Part shown: positions 8,081 through 14,982 of the stretch, piece by piece | How positions within the stretch are numbered: position 1 is the first letter of the stretch | Layout of the letters: the number at the start of each line of letters is the position of its first letter | Source: 2-01-FULL-39-10-A sp964565795 | Lineage (GTDB): Bacteria; Patescibacteriota; Microgenomatia; Levybacterales; UBA12049 | Assembly (NCBI GenBank): GCA_964565795.1 | Contig: CAZMGC010000014.1 | Span: 1-21,796 of the forward strand | Direction of reading: 5' to 3' | DNA: 21,796 bases | Notes under the pieces: model-generated | The model's input: the letters and a program-made list of their open reading frames with translations, nothing else | What the model was told of the DNA's origin: nothing | Databases searched by the model: none | Translations under genes and position numbers: made by a program

Positions 8081-9355
8081 ATGAAATACAATAAAAAAAC
8101 TCTTCCAAACGGACTTCGAGTTATAACAGTTCCAATGCCATCTTTTGAGTCAGCAACAGCGCTAGTTATGGTAGGGGCTGGTTCTCGTTATGAAAATAAA
8201 AAGAATAATGGAATTTCTCACTTCCTGGAACACATGGCATTTAAGGGGACAAGAACTCGCCCAACATTTATGGATATCGCGGGACTAATAGATGGAATTG
8301 GGGGGGAATTTAACGCTTTTACTAATAAGGAATACACCGGTTACTATATCAAAGCAGCTAAAAACAATATCGAAATATGTCTAGATTTATTATCTGACAT
8401 GATTCAAAATTCACTTCTTGATCCAGGGGAAATTGAAAAAGAGAAGGGTGTAATCATTGAAGAAATTAATTTATATGAAGATACTCCGATGAGAAAAATT
8501 GGAGATATTTACGAAAGACTTCTTTATGGAGATACGCCTCTGGGTTGGGATATCGCAGGAGAGAAAGAAATTATTAGAAGCATAACACGAGAAGATTTTA
8601 TGTCTTATCTCCAAAAATATTATAGTCCATCAAACATGACAGTGGTCTTGGCTGGGGGGATTGATGTTAAAAAGTCAGAGGAATTAGTCCACAAGTATTT
8701 TTCAAACATGAGGCCATTTAAGGCTGGAAAGTTTTTGAAGATTAAAGAATCTCAGAAAAAGCCTCAGATGCTTATTAAGAATAAAAAGACAGAGCAAGCT
8801 CATTTAGCTTTAGGATTTAGAACTATTCCAATTGATTCTCCTGAAAAATATCCTCTTTGGGTTCTCTCAAATATTTTAGGTGGGGGAATGTCATCTCGTC
8901 TTTTCTCTGAAGTAAGAGAGAAAAGAGGTTTGGCATATTATGTTAGAGCAAGCTCAGAGCAGTATATGGATGCAGGCTCTTTAACTGTTAATTCTGGAGT
9001 TGATCCAAAAAGAGCACATGAGGCAGTTGAGGTTATCATTTCTGAGCTTAAAGATCTTAGAGATGGTAAAAAGCCTATTTCTAAAGATGAGCTTAAAAAG
9101 GCTAAGGAAAACATTAAGGGCCATGTGGTTTTAGAGCTTGAAGATAGCAGATCAGCTTCTATTTTTTACTCAACCCAAGACATTCTGGAAGAAAAGATCT
9201 TAAATCCAGATGAGGTTCTTAAGAAGATTGATAAAGTTACTGAGGCTGAGGTAATGAAAGTGGCCAAAAAATATATTACAGAAAAGACTCTTAACTTAGC
9301 TTTAATAGGAGATTTTACAAGTAAAGTTAAATTTGAAAAGCTTCTTTCGCTTTAG
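8081..9355 (+). CDS. M16 family zinc metallopeptidase (processing-peptidase-like)
   Basis: Peptidase of the pitrilysin/mitochondrial-processing-peptidase family (M16B-like), probably clearing or maturing peptides; the substrate is not deducible. The 424 residues hold an N-terminal catalytic half with the inverted zinc motif HFLEH (H47, E50, H51) and the third zinc ligand Glu in EEINLYED (E127 or E128, the expected ~76 residues on). A C-terminal inactive half follows, with the GGGMSSRLFSEVREKRGLAY segment (R/Y motif for substrate binding) near 265-285. No signal peptide or membrane segment is present, so it is predicted to be cytoplasmic. The catalytic residues are intact. It lies between argS and ndk in the same direction. 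Confidence 0.93.
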   Translation: MKYNKKTLPNGLRVITVPMPSFESATALVMVGAGSRYENKKNNGISHFLEHMAFKGTRTRPTFMDIAGLIDGIGGEFNAFTNKEYTGYYIKAAKNNIEICLDLLSDMIQNSLLDPGEIEKEKGVIIEEINLYEDTPMRKIGDIYERLLYGDTPLGWDIAGEKEIIRSITREDFMSYLQKYYSPSNMTVVLAGGIDVKKSEELVHKYFSNMRPFKAGKFLKIKESQKKPQMLIKNKKTEQAHLALGFRTIPIDSPEKYPLWVLSNILGGGMSSRLFSEVREKRGLAYYVRASSEQYMDAGSLTVNSGVDPKRAHEAVEVIISELKDLRDGKKPISKDELKKAKENIKGHVVLELEDSRSASIFYSTQDILEEKILNPDEVLKKIDKVTEAEVMKVAKKYITEKTLNLALIGDFTSKVKFEKLLSL

Positions 9356-9367
9356 GGATTCTTATTA

Positions 9368-9373
9368 TATAAT
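9368..9373 (+). promoter_or_regulatory. Consensus -10 box for ndk (leaderless type)
   Basis: A perfect TATAAT ends exactly 6 nt before the ndk ATG at 9380, which would make the A of the ATG the transcription start. No Shine-Dalgarno is present in the gap. The box lies just downstream of the M16 peptidase stop codon. No strong -35 is seen. Confidence 0.6.
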
Positions 9374-9379
9374 TGAGAT

Positions 9380-9841
9380 ATGGAACAATCAGTAGTAATT
9401 GTAAAACCAGATGGAGTTCAAAGAGGATTAATCGGTGAGGTTATTCACAGATTTGAGCGAAAGGGCCTTAAATTGGTTGGCATTAAAATGATCTCGCTGG
9501 ATACTCAACTTCTTGAAGAGTGGTATGCTCATCATAAAGACAAGCCTTTTTTCCCAGGGTTAAGAGATTACATGAAGTCATATCCGGTTGTGGCAATGCT
9601 ATGGGAAGGATTTGAAGCAATCGAGACTATTAGAAAAATGACCGGAGTTACAAAGTCACGAGCTGCAGAGCCAGGAACCATAAGAGGAGATTTCGGAATG
9701 AGTCAGCAGTATAACTTAATTCATGCTTCAGAAAATAAAGAAGCAGCAGATAAGGAAAAGGGACTAATGTTCACTCCAGATGAAATATTTGACTGGGTAA
9801 AAACAGAACACGGCCACGTTTATCTCCCCGACGAAAGCTAA
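9380..9841 (+). CDS. ndk: Nucleoside diphosphate kinase
   Basis: Transfers the gamma phosphate of ATP to nucleoside diphosphates, balancing NTP and dNTP pools. The 153 residues are slightly longer than the common 140-150. Visible landmarks: N-terminal TVIVKPDG-type motif (VVIVKPDGVQRGLIGE), the Kpn-loop region PFFPGL (56-61), TIRGDFG (100-106), and the active-site segment YNLIHASE with catalytic H115 and N112. The usual NxxHGSD reads NLIHASE here, a mild variant. A C-terminal extension ends in WVKTEHGHVYLPDES. The start is supported by TATAAT 6 nt before it and by the conserved N-terminus. The gene is followed by a probable terminator. Confidence 0.97.
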   Translation: MEQSVVIVKPDGVQRGLIGEVIHRFERKGLKLVGIKMISLDTQLLEEWYAHHKDKPFFPGLRDYMKSYPVVAMLWEGFEAIETIRKMTGVTKSRAAEPGTIRGDFGMSQQYNLIHASENKEAADKEKGLMFTPDEIFDWVKTEHGHVYLPDES

Positions 9842-9860
9842 TTTTTAATACGCAGATTAT

Positions 9861-9889
9861 TTCCTAAGCTAAGGAATTATTTTTCTTTT
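9861..9889 (+). terminator. Probable intrinsic terminator after ndk
   Basis: TTCCT and AGGAA (9861-9865 and 9872-9876) form a 5-bp stem around a 6-nt loop, followed by a T-rich run (TTATTTTTCTTTT). The stem is short and AT-leaning, so strength is uncertain. On the other strand the dsbA-like gene ends 3 nt away, so the element might serve both directions only weakly. Confidence 0.5.
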
Positions 9890-9891
9890 GA

Positions 9892-10650
9892 TTATTGAAG
9901 AGGTTTGGTGGTAGGTTTTGCTCCTGAATTCTTAAGCTCTTCCTCAACTAAAGCCTTAAACTCATTATAGCTTGAAGCTGAGAATTGTTTATTTCCAATA
10001 AAGAATGTTGGTGTAGAATTTAGCCCAAGACCAATCGCTTCTCTTTCTCCTGCTTCAACTGCATTTTTAGCCTCCTCACTGTTCATGATAGTTCTGAATT
10101 CTTCTACGTTTAATCCTATCGAGCTCGCATAGCCTTCAAATACCTCATTAGGATCCGAAAGACCTTCCCAATCTGCTTGATTAGAATACAGAAGATCTTT
10201 CATTTCAGAGAATTTACCTAATTTATGAGCGGCAAATGCTGCTTGTCCGGAGGACATAGCGTTCTTGTGAATACCACGAAGGGGGAAGAATCTGAAAACC
10301 ACTTTTACGTCTGGAACTTCTTCTATAATTCTATTTATAGTAGGATTGTAGCTGGCGCAAGCTGGGCACTGGAAATCAGCATATTCTGTGATTGTAACTT
10401 TAGCTTCGCGGTTTCCCAAAACGATATCATTTTCATTCATTTTAGGAAGATTAGCGTTCTCTACGGGAGCTTCAGTTGTGGAAGTGCTTTTATCTGCAAT
10501 TAAAACTAATCCTGCAAGACCCAGAATAGAAACGCCAATTATCGCACCCCACATCGCAAGCTTCTTAAGTAGGTCATTTCTTTCCTGTTTTTTGATTTCA
10601 TTTTGCCAATTGGAAGAGGTTTCGGAAGGGTTGTGATTCTTTTTTTGCAT
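9892..10650 (-). CDS. Membrane-anchored DsbA-like thioredoxin-fold protein (CPAC)
   Basis: Thiol-disulfide oxidoreductase of the DsbA/DSBA-thioredoxin-like group, probably making or reshuffling disulfides in exported proteins. A charged cytoplasmic N-terminus (1-30) precedes a single membrane segment (about 31-52), a linker, and an extracytoplasmic thioredoxin fold (about 75-245) with the redox motif C95-P-A-C98 (in DFQCPACASY) and the cis-proline loop T213-P214 (STPTFFIG). The helical insertion typical of the family lies between these (about 130-205). The length of 252 is usual for anchored forms. It is transcribed away from ndk; upstream is a Pro/Ala-rich gene in the same direction, 42 nt off, but a -10 box directly before the ATG gives it its own start. 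Confidence 0.92.
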   Translation of the reverse strand: MQKKNHNPSETSSNWQNEIKKQERNDLLKKLAMWGAIIGVSILGLAGLVLIADKSTSTTEAPVENANLPKMNENDIVLGNREAKVTITEYADFQCPACASYNPTINRIIEEVPDVKVVFRFFPLRGIHKNAMSSGQAAFAAHKLGKFSEMKDLLYSNQADWEGLSDPNEVFEGYASSIGLNVEEFRTIMNSEEAKNAVEAGEREAIGLGLNSTPTFFIGNKQFSASSYNEFKALVEEELKNSGAKPTTKPLQ

Positions 10651-10656
10651 TTTTAT

Positions 10657-10662
10657 ATTTTA
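10657..10662 (-). promoter_or_regulatory. -10 box for the dsbA-like gene (leaderless type)
   Basis: On the minus strand TAAAAT ends exactly 6 nt (ATAAAA) before the ATG at 10648-10650, the same spacing as at argS and ndk. No Shine-Dalgarno is seen. Confidence 0.5.
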
Positions 10663-10692
10663 AGTTTGGGAAGGAAAAATTGCAATAGGTCA

Positions 10693-11859
10693 TTAGCCAA
10701 GTGGGCCGTTAGTTGGTTGACCAGGATTTGCCCACTGAGTTGATGGAGATGGTGTTCCAGGAGTTGCGGTTGCGTCAGGAGAAGAAGAGCTTTCTATTGG
10801 AGCGGTGGGAATCGCTGTAGAATTTGTACTATCTATAGGTGTAGGGGTTGGAGTTAGTGTATTAACTTTAATGTCACTTTCAGCAGCTCCTCCCTGAGCA
10901 AAAGCTGCTGCAAGATCATCAAAAGCTCCGCTGTCAATTGCTTTTGTGAATGCACCCTTGATTCTTTCTTTTCCTTCCGGTGTGAATTCATATTTAATTA
11001 AATCTCCGTCCACTACCTTTTTAAATAGAGGTGGTTCTTGGGTCGTTTCAGTTTCAGCGTCTGCTGCTGCTTCAGGTTCTTTAGCCGGTGTTATAGGTTC
11101 TACAGATGGTGCAGATGAGGGTCTCATATCGGGCTCAATTGCAGTACTAGTGACAGCTGTTGAAGCATCAGAGGTCCAAACAGGGGACACTGCAGGTTCT
11201 GCATCTGCAACTGGAACAGGTTGTTCAGCAGCTGGAGTGGCTAATGCATTTAATGAATCAGGTGCTGCAGGTGGTTCTGGCGCAGGTGCAACTGCTGGCC
11301 CTGGAGATGATGAAGCTGCAACAGGTTCAGTTTGAAGAGTATTCGAATCTACAGCAGGCTCGACAGCGGGTTTTGGTTCAATTGCCGAGGTTGCATCAGG
11401 TGTAACTGCAGCCACTGGCTCAGGAGTTGCCGCAGGTGGTTCTGGTGTGACAACAGGTGCAGGTTCAGCTGTCGAAGATGCATCAGTTGTAGCTGTGGCT
11501 GGTTCAGTTGTTGTCTTTGGGGCGAAAGGATCCTCTGGCATCGCAGCAGAATCAGCTAAAGGCGCAGCAGCTGGAGCAGGAGAAGCTGCATCTGGATTTG
11601 CCCATGGACCTACAGCAGGAGCGCTTGTTTCTAAAGAGGGGTTTCCTGCGGGTCTTACGCCAGGAATTGATGATGGCTCAAATGAGGGGGTTGCTGCTGG
11701 GATTGAAGAAGCATCTGGTGCACCACCCGCAAAATATCCACCGATCCGTCCCTTGATTCCAGATAAACGACCACCTGATGAAGCCTGAGAATCAGGTTGA
11801 GCTGATGGTAATGGTGTTCCCTGAACATCAGGTGATGGAGATGGTTGGACAGGTTCCAT
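10693..11859 (-). CDS. Pro/Ala/Ser/Thr-rich low-complexity protein, function unknown
   Basis: I do not recognise this 388-residue protein. It is dominated by Pro, Ala, Ser, Thr and Glu in irregular short units such as AEPAV, TPEP and APAP, so most of it is probably disordered. Two parts stand out: a basic Gly-rich patch at about 29-46 (GGRLSGIKGRIGGYFAGG) and a more ordered island at about 277-332 (PPLFKKVVDGDLIKYEFTPEGKERIKG onward, helical, charged), after which low complexity resumes. A WANP tetrapeptide occurs near both ends of the low-complexity zones (86-89 and 376-379). There is no signal peptide, membrane segment or LPXTG motif, so it looks cytoplasmic. Long frames on the opposite strand are side effects of its GCN/CCN-rich codons. 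It may pair functionally with the downstream DsbA-like gene only by position. Confidence 0.8.
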   Translation of the reverse strand: MEPVQPSPSPDVQGTPLPSAQPDSQASSGGRLSGIKGRIGGYFAGGAPDASSIPAATPSFEPSSIPGVRPAGNPSLETSAPAVGPWANPDAASPAPAAAPLADSAAMPEDPFAPKTTTEPATATTDASSTAEPAPVVTPEPPAATPEPVAAVTPDATSAIEPKPAVEPAVDSNTLQTEPVAASSSPGPAVAPAPEPPAAPDSLNALATPAAEQPVPVADAEPAVSPVWTSDASTAVTSTAIEPDMRPSSAPSVEPITPAKEPEAAADAETETTQEPPLFKKVVDGDLIKYEFTPEGKERIKGAFTKAIDSGAFDDLAAAFAQGGAAESDIKVNTLTPTPTPIDSTNSTAIPTAPIESSSSPDATATPGTPSPSTQWANPGQPTNGPLG

Positions 11860-11866
11860 AGGGTTT

Positions 11867-11872
11867 ATCGTA
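11867..11872 (-). promoter_or_regulatory. Candidate -10 box for the Pro/Ala-rich gene
   Basis: On the minus strand TACGAT ends 7 nt before the ATG at 11857-11859, again leaving no room for a ribosome-binding site. Support is spacing only. Confidence 0.35.
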
Positions 11873-11937
11873 TCTATTATTAATTAATGTGTCAAGATAT
11901 ACTGAATATATCAATTTAGCTCGGTGAACTTAGGTTG

Positions 11938-11946
11938 TGTTAAAAT
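11938..11946 (+). promoter_or_regulatory. Extended -10 promoter for tRNA-Arg
   Basis: TGT-TAAAAT is an extended -10 element. A start near 11953 would leave a precursor leader of about 25 nt before the mature tRNA at 11978, to be removed by RNase P. No clear -35 is seen. Confidence 0.5.
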
Positions 11947-11977
11947 ATGCTTATGCTTGCATTGAGCAGGCCGAAAT

Positions 11978-12051
11978 GTTCCCGTAGCTCAACTGGATAG
12001 AGCAGTCCCGTCCTAAGGGAAAGATTGGAGGTTCAACTCCTCTCGGGGACG
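11978..12051 (+). tRNA. tRNA-Arg (anticodon CCU)
   Basis: A full cloverleaf can be drawn. Acceptor stem 11978-11984 (GTTCCCG) pairs with 12044-12050 (CGGGGAC) with one G-U pair. The D stem is GCTC/GAGC (11987-11990, 12000-12003). The anticodon stem is TCCC/GGGA with loop GTCCTAA and anticodon CCT at 12012-12014. The T stem is GGAGG/CCTCT with loop TTCAACT, and the discriminator base is G. CCA is not encoded. The outermost anticodon-stem position (27-43) is a G-A mismatch. The anticodon reads AGG codons. The sortase ATG comes only 19 nt after the tRNA, with no promoter seen between. Confidence 0.95.
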
Positions 12052-12070
12052 CACATTTGCGCCCTTAAAA

Positions 12071-12769
12071 ATGAATAAACACGATATCAGGTTTTTAGTT
12101 CTTCGAACATTCGGGAATTTCTTATTCCTTTTTGCTATTTTTGGTGTTATCGCGACTTTTGGACCAGCTGGGTATTATGAAGTCCAATATAGAGTGATTC
12201 AGGCTAGAGGAGTTGAGTTTGAGGTTTCTGAAACCTTAGCGAATGAGCCAAAGCAAACAGCTTCTTTTGCAGATTTATTAACTGGATCTAAGGAACAAGA
12301 GTTGAGCCCAGTTGATACAGAGTTTAGTATTTTGATACCTAAGATTGGAGCATCTTCTAAAGTTATTGCCAACGTAGATCCTTCAGATGAGAGTAAGTTT
12401 GGTCCTGCCCTCCATCAGGGGGTCGCACATGCGCAGGGTTCGGTTTTTCCAGGCCTACAAGGAAATGTTTATTTATTCGCTCATTCAGCAGACAATTTTT
12501 GGGATGCTGGTCGTTATAATGCAATCTTTTATTTATTGAAAGACCTAAAAGAAGGGGATGAAGTGGTCGTTTTCTATAAAGGAGAGAGACATAACTACTT
12601 CGTAACTGGCACAAAAATAGTAGATTCTTCAGATGTTTCTTTTATTACTCAGGCTCAGGAAGGGGGAGAGCAACTGATTTTACAAACGTGCTGGCCTCCG
12701 GGGACTGCATTTAAAAGATTACTTGTGTTTGCTCGGCCTAGAAAAACTGATACAATCTTTAAACAATAA
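12071..12769 (+). CDS. Sortase family transpeptidase
   Basis: Cysteine transpeptidase that cleaves a sorting signal on exported proteins and links them to the cell surface. Of 232 residues, 10-31 form a membrane anchor and about 80-225 the sortase beta-barrel. The catalytic triad is visible: His138 (YLFAHSA), Cys207 (LQTCWPPG) and Arg216 (FKRLLVF). The class is not certain; the TCWPPG context resembles short class D/E-like enzymes. The start ATG lies 19 nt after tRNA-Arg with no Shine-Dalgarno, so the message may come from the tRNA transcript once the tRNA is cut out. The stop TAA is directly followed by the ATG of the next gene (TAAATG), implying coupling. No LPXTG-type substrate is encoded in this window. 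Confidence 0.93.
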   Translation: MNKHDIRFLVLRTFGNFLFLFAIFGVIATFGPAGYYEVQYRVIQARGVEFEVSETLANEPKQTASFADLLTGSKEQELSPVDTEFSILIPKIGASSKVIANVDPSDESKFGPALHQGVAHAQGSVFPGLQGNVYLFAHSADNFWDAGRYNAIFYLLKDLKEGDEVVVFYKGERHNYFVTGTKIVDSSDVSFITQAQEGGEQLILQTCWPPGTAFKRLLVFARPRKTDTIFKQ

Positions 12770-13525
12770 ATGTCACCTGAACCTATTTCAAAAGAGCCCG
12801 CTCGAACTGTAGAGGTGGTTAGAAAGCCAGGCCATGTTCTTCTTATTAATTTAGCCTCATCTCATCAATCCCAAGTTCAAGAAGTTTTAGGATTACTGGA
12901 TGGTCATAATATTCAAGATTGGCCAATATATCAGCCTCCACAGGAAGTGGGTGGAGTATTTAAAGTTGACGACATTGAGGTTCCTAAGTTTTTCGCTAAA
13001 GAACGATATTATTCATCCCCGTTAGATCTTGGAGAAAGACTTTATCACTCAAGAGAGGCTTTGAGATATGCTACTCAGGCCTTGGTTGAAAATGAAGGGA
13101 CAGAGATGGAGGATGATAGTTTGCATATAAAAAACGAGAAAGCATTTCGATATAGACAAGATTTAGCAAGGTCTAGTATTGCAAATGAAATTTCTACAGC
13201 TCCGATTGTAAAGAGAGTTCTTGGTAATCTGGAAGCGCGAGATTTAGTAGCAGGGTCTGGTTTTAGTAGTATTGAATTTGTTGAGCCATTAGTAGGGATT
13301 ATTGACAGGTTTGGAAAAACGCTAGTTTATGAATTTGTAGACGGAAGGCAAATGGATGATTTGTCAATTTCAGAACAGCAGGGATTACGCCAGTTAGCTG
13401 GAGGTTTGGTAGATCTATTTTTAGGTTCTGGTTTGGTACCAGCAGATCTGAATGTTAGTCAGTTTTTGGTTGGTCAAAACGGAAAAGTTTATATGTTAGA
13501 TACTGAACTTTACTTTAAAGATTAG
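12770..13525 (+). CDS. Divergent protein-kinase-fold protein (hypothetical)
   Basis: Not a recognised family, but the C-terminal third resembles a kinase-like (RIO/aminoglycoside-phosphotransferase) fold: a catalytic-loop-like segment ADLNVSQFLV with D226, and a metal-loop-like segment KVYMLDTE with D244, separated as in that superfamily. The position of the usual Asn (D+5) is Gln231, and there is no His before D226. Upstream, KFFAKE (about 73-78) could hold the ATP-binding Lys and ISTAPIVKR a helix-C equivalent, followed by a hinge-like TLVYEFVDG. There is no membrane segment or signal peptide, so it is predicted to be cytoplasmic. It is joined to the sortase gene without a single spacer base, and its TAG abuts the stop of the convergent PEGA gene. 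Whether it is an active kinase or a pseudokinase cannot be told here. Confidence 0.7.
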   Translation: MSPEPISKEPARTVEVVRKPGHVLLINLASSHQSQVQEVLGLLDGHNIQDWPIYQPPQEVGGVFKVDDIEVPKFFAKERYYSSPLDLGERLYHSREALRYATQALVENEGTEMEDDSLHIKNEKAFRYRQDLARSSIANEISTAPIVKRVLGNLEARDLVAGSGFSSIEFVEPLVGIIDRFGKTLVYEFVDGRQMDDLSISEQQGLRQLAGGLVDLFLGSGLVPADLNVSQFLVGQNGKVYMLDTELYFKD

Positions 13526-14740
13526 CTATTTGAGGCTTATTGTGTAGAGATTGGGGAGTATATTTGAATTTCCAAGGTTTGTAAGTATCACAATTCTTGT
13601 AGAATCTGGCCATGGGAAGACATAATTCTGAATAAATGGCCCAGCATAAACAACCGTATCGTTTAATCCGTCATATTCAATAAGGTGGAGTTCATTGTTT
13701 TTTACATAAATTAGATGTTTGGAATCTGTAAACCAGCTGAATGCACCTTTAAAGTTATCAGAATTAATTTTGTAATTATGATCTTCCTTGATGTCATAAA
13801 TATAATAAGCACCAGCTTCCAGATTTCTGTTTTCAGCCGTGGTATTAACTCCTATTAGCCTTGGATTAATAATAATTGGAAGGTCACCCGATCTGGAAGC
13901 TCTGTAGAGTATTTTGTTCTGATCAGGCGAATATGAAATTACACTAAAATGACTTCTCACAATTGCTTTCACGCCGCGGGGGAGAGAATCAAAAACAGCT
14001 TTATCTTTATTTGCTTTAATTCTTGTCCAAGTTGTATTCACTGAGGACAAGGTTTCGGTAATATCATTTGGAGGATTATTGGCGCGATCAGTGTCTAATA
14101 AGTAAGTTGTAGGAGAAACTCTTCCAGCCGCAATTGTGGCAATTAAATCTTTGCCGTCTGGCGACCATGAAATTTCAGCTTCAGAAAAAGTATCTATTGC
14201 GTCATCAACTATTTGAGTGGCCGAGTTTTGAAGAGTAAGAAGAGGATTTGATCTCATATCAAACACATAAATTCCATTTCTTGTGGCTGATTGCGATGAA
14301 ACGACAAACGCGACTTTAGTTAAGGTAGGATCTATTATTGGTCTTGCTGCACCTATGTCGGTTATGCTTTCAAGTTTAGGAGCAGTAGGAACTAGAAGAG
14401 CTTCAGCTTTCGTAACAACTTCTGCTTGAATTTTTACTTTTTTCTTCCATGAAAAATAGCCTTCTTTAGAAATTTCTACATCATATTCTCCTGGAGCTAC
14501 ATTAATAGTATTATCTGTAGCGGTCCTAAGTTTTCCGTCTACAAAAACTTGTGCTCCATCGGGAATACTTTTAGCTACCAGTAGGCCTGTTCCATTAAAT
14601 TCAATTTTTCCTTCCCCAAAACCAAATCTATAGCCCTTACCATACAAAACCACCATGACTGTAGCTAAAACGAGGCCAAGAAAAACCAGAAAAGAAAAAA
14701 CGAGCTGCTTATTTAACTTAGGAAGGTTTGATTTTTTCAA
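13526..14740 (-). CDS. PEGA-domain / beta-propeller membrane-anchored protein
   Basis: Surface-exposed protein of unknown exact role, perhaps binding cell-wall or envelope polymers. Of 404 residues, 12-33 form a membrane anchor; about 48-115 are a PEGA domain (SIPDGAQVFVDGKLRTAT, then APGEYDVEISKEGYFSWKK); the remainder is a repeat-rich beta-propeller of TolB/WD40-like type with ISWSPDGKDLI and ISYSPDQNKILY blade motifs. The start is taken as TTG at 14740, because a good AGGAGA lies 7 nt before it and the next Met (residue 29) is inside the anchor. Its stop codon abuts the stop of the kinase-fold gene, with no terminator seen. It is divergent from mreB. Confidence 0.87.
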   Translation of the reverse strand: MKKSNLPKLNKQLVFSFLVFLGLVLATVMVVLYGKGYRFGFGEGKIEFNGTGLLVAKSIPDGAQVFVDGKLRTATDNTINVAPGEYDVEISKEGYFSWKKKVKIQAEVVTKAEALLVPTAPKLESITDIGAARPIIDPTLTKVAFVVSSQSATRNGIYVFDMRSNPLLTLQNSATQIVDDAIDTFSEAEISWSPDGKDLIATIAAGRVSPTTYLLDTDRANNPPNDITETLSSVNTTWTRIKANKDKAVFDSLPRGVKAIVRSHFSVISYSPDQNKILYRASRSGDLPIIINPRLIGVNTTAENRNLEAGAYYIYDIKEDHNYKINSDNFKGAFSWFTDSKHLIYVKNNELHLIEYDGLNDTVVYAGPFIQNYVFPWPDSTRIVILTNLGNSNILPNLYTISLK

Positions 14741-14747
14741 AGAAAAT

Positions 14748-14753
14748 TCTCCT
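14748..14753 (-). promoter_or_regulatory. Shine-Dalgarno deciding the TTG start of the PEGA gene
   Basis: On the minus strand AGGAGA lies 7 nt before the TTG codon. It is one of only two strong ribosome-binding sites seen in the window, the other being before mreB. Confidence 0.65.
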
Positions 14754-14763
14754 ATTAACTGAG

Positions 14764-14815
14764 ATTATACGATTTAGTTAATATGTCTTGCAAGTTAATT
14801 TGGCAGTGTTATAAT
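14764..14815. promoter_or_regulatory. Divergent promoter pair sharing one palindromic -35
   Basis: TTGCAA (14788-14793) reads the same on both strands. Leftward it is 18 nt from TATAAT (minus strand, 14764-14769) serving the PEGA gene. Rightward it is 16 nt from TATAAT (14810-14815) preceded by TG one base away (extended -10), aimed at the mreB region. The rightward start would be near 14822. Both -10 boxes are perfect consensus; TTGCAA is a moderate -35 match. The two polymerases could not bind at once, so the genes may compete. Confidence 0.6.
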
Positions 14816-14819
14816 GGTC

Positions 14820-14836
14820 TTTAGCTCAAAGCTAAA
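14820..14836 (+). other. Perfect hairpin at the predicted 5' end of the rightward transcript
   Basis: TTTAGCT and AGCTAAA form a perfect 7-bp stem with a 3-nt CAA loop. There is no T-run after it, so it is not a standard terminator. It coincides with the predicted start near 14822 and could protect the 5' end of the transcript, or be an operator-like dyad. Confidence 0.5.
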
Positions 14837-14861
14837 CCTGATCTACTTAGTCACTATTAAG

Positions 14862-14936
14862 ATGCAGTTTTCTGCTTCTAAACGCCAAGATTTTGAGCTT
14901 AATTCAGCTTTTATAAAACAATATTTTAAAGGTTGA
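14862..14936 (+). CDS. Possible 24-residue small ORF in the mreB upstream region
   Basis: ATG to TGA encodes a charged, aromatic 24-residue peptide beginning MQFSASKRQDF. No ribosome-binding site or -10 box precedes it at a useful distance. Its TGA forms the TG of the extended -10 element before mreB copy 1. It could be chance. The rest of the 335-nt gene-poor stretch 14741-15075 holds the divergent promoter, the hairpin, the copy-1 promoter, the recoded mreB start and the structured leader. Confidence 0.2.
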   Translation: MQFSASKRQDFELNSAFIKQYFKG

Positions 14937-14942
14937 TATATT
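14934..14942 (+). promoter_or_regulatory. Extended -10 promoter directly before mreB copy 1 (leaderless type)
   Basis: TGA-TATATT ends exactly 6 nt before the ATG at 14949, the same layout as argS. This suggests that copy 1 keeps the original leaderless mreB start. No convincing -35 is present. Confidence 0.5.
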
Positions 14943-14982
14943 AAGACTATGTTATCAAAAAGAATTGCTATTGACCTCGGAA

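Noticed and set aside
10946..11788. Several Ala/Gly/Ser- or Gln/Leu-rich plus-strand frames opposite the Pro/Ala-rich gene
   Set aside because: They arise from the complement of its GCN/CCN-rich codons, lack starts with promoters or ribosome sites, and overlap each other in all frames.
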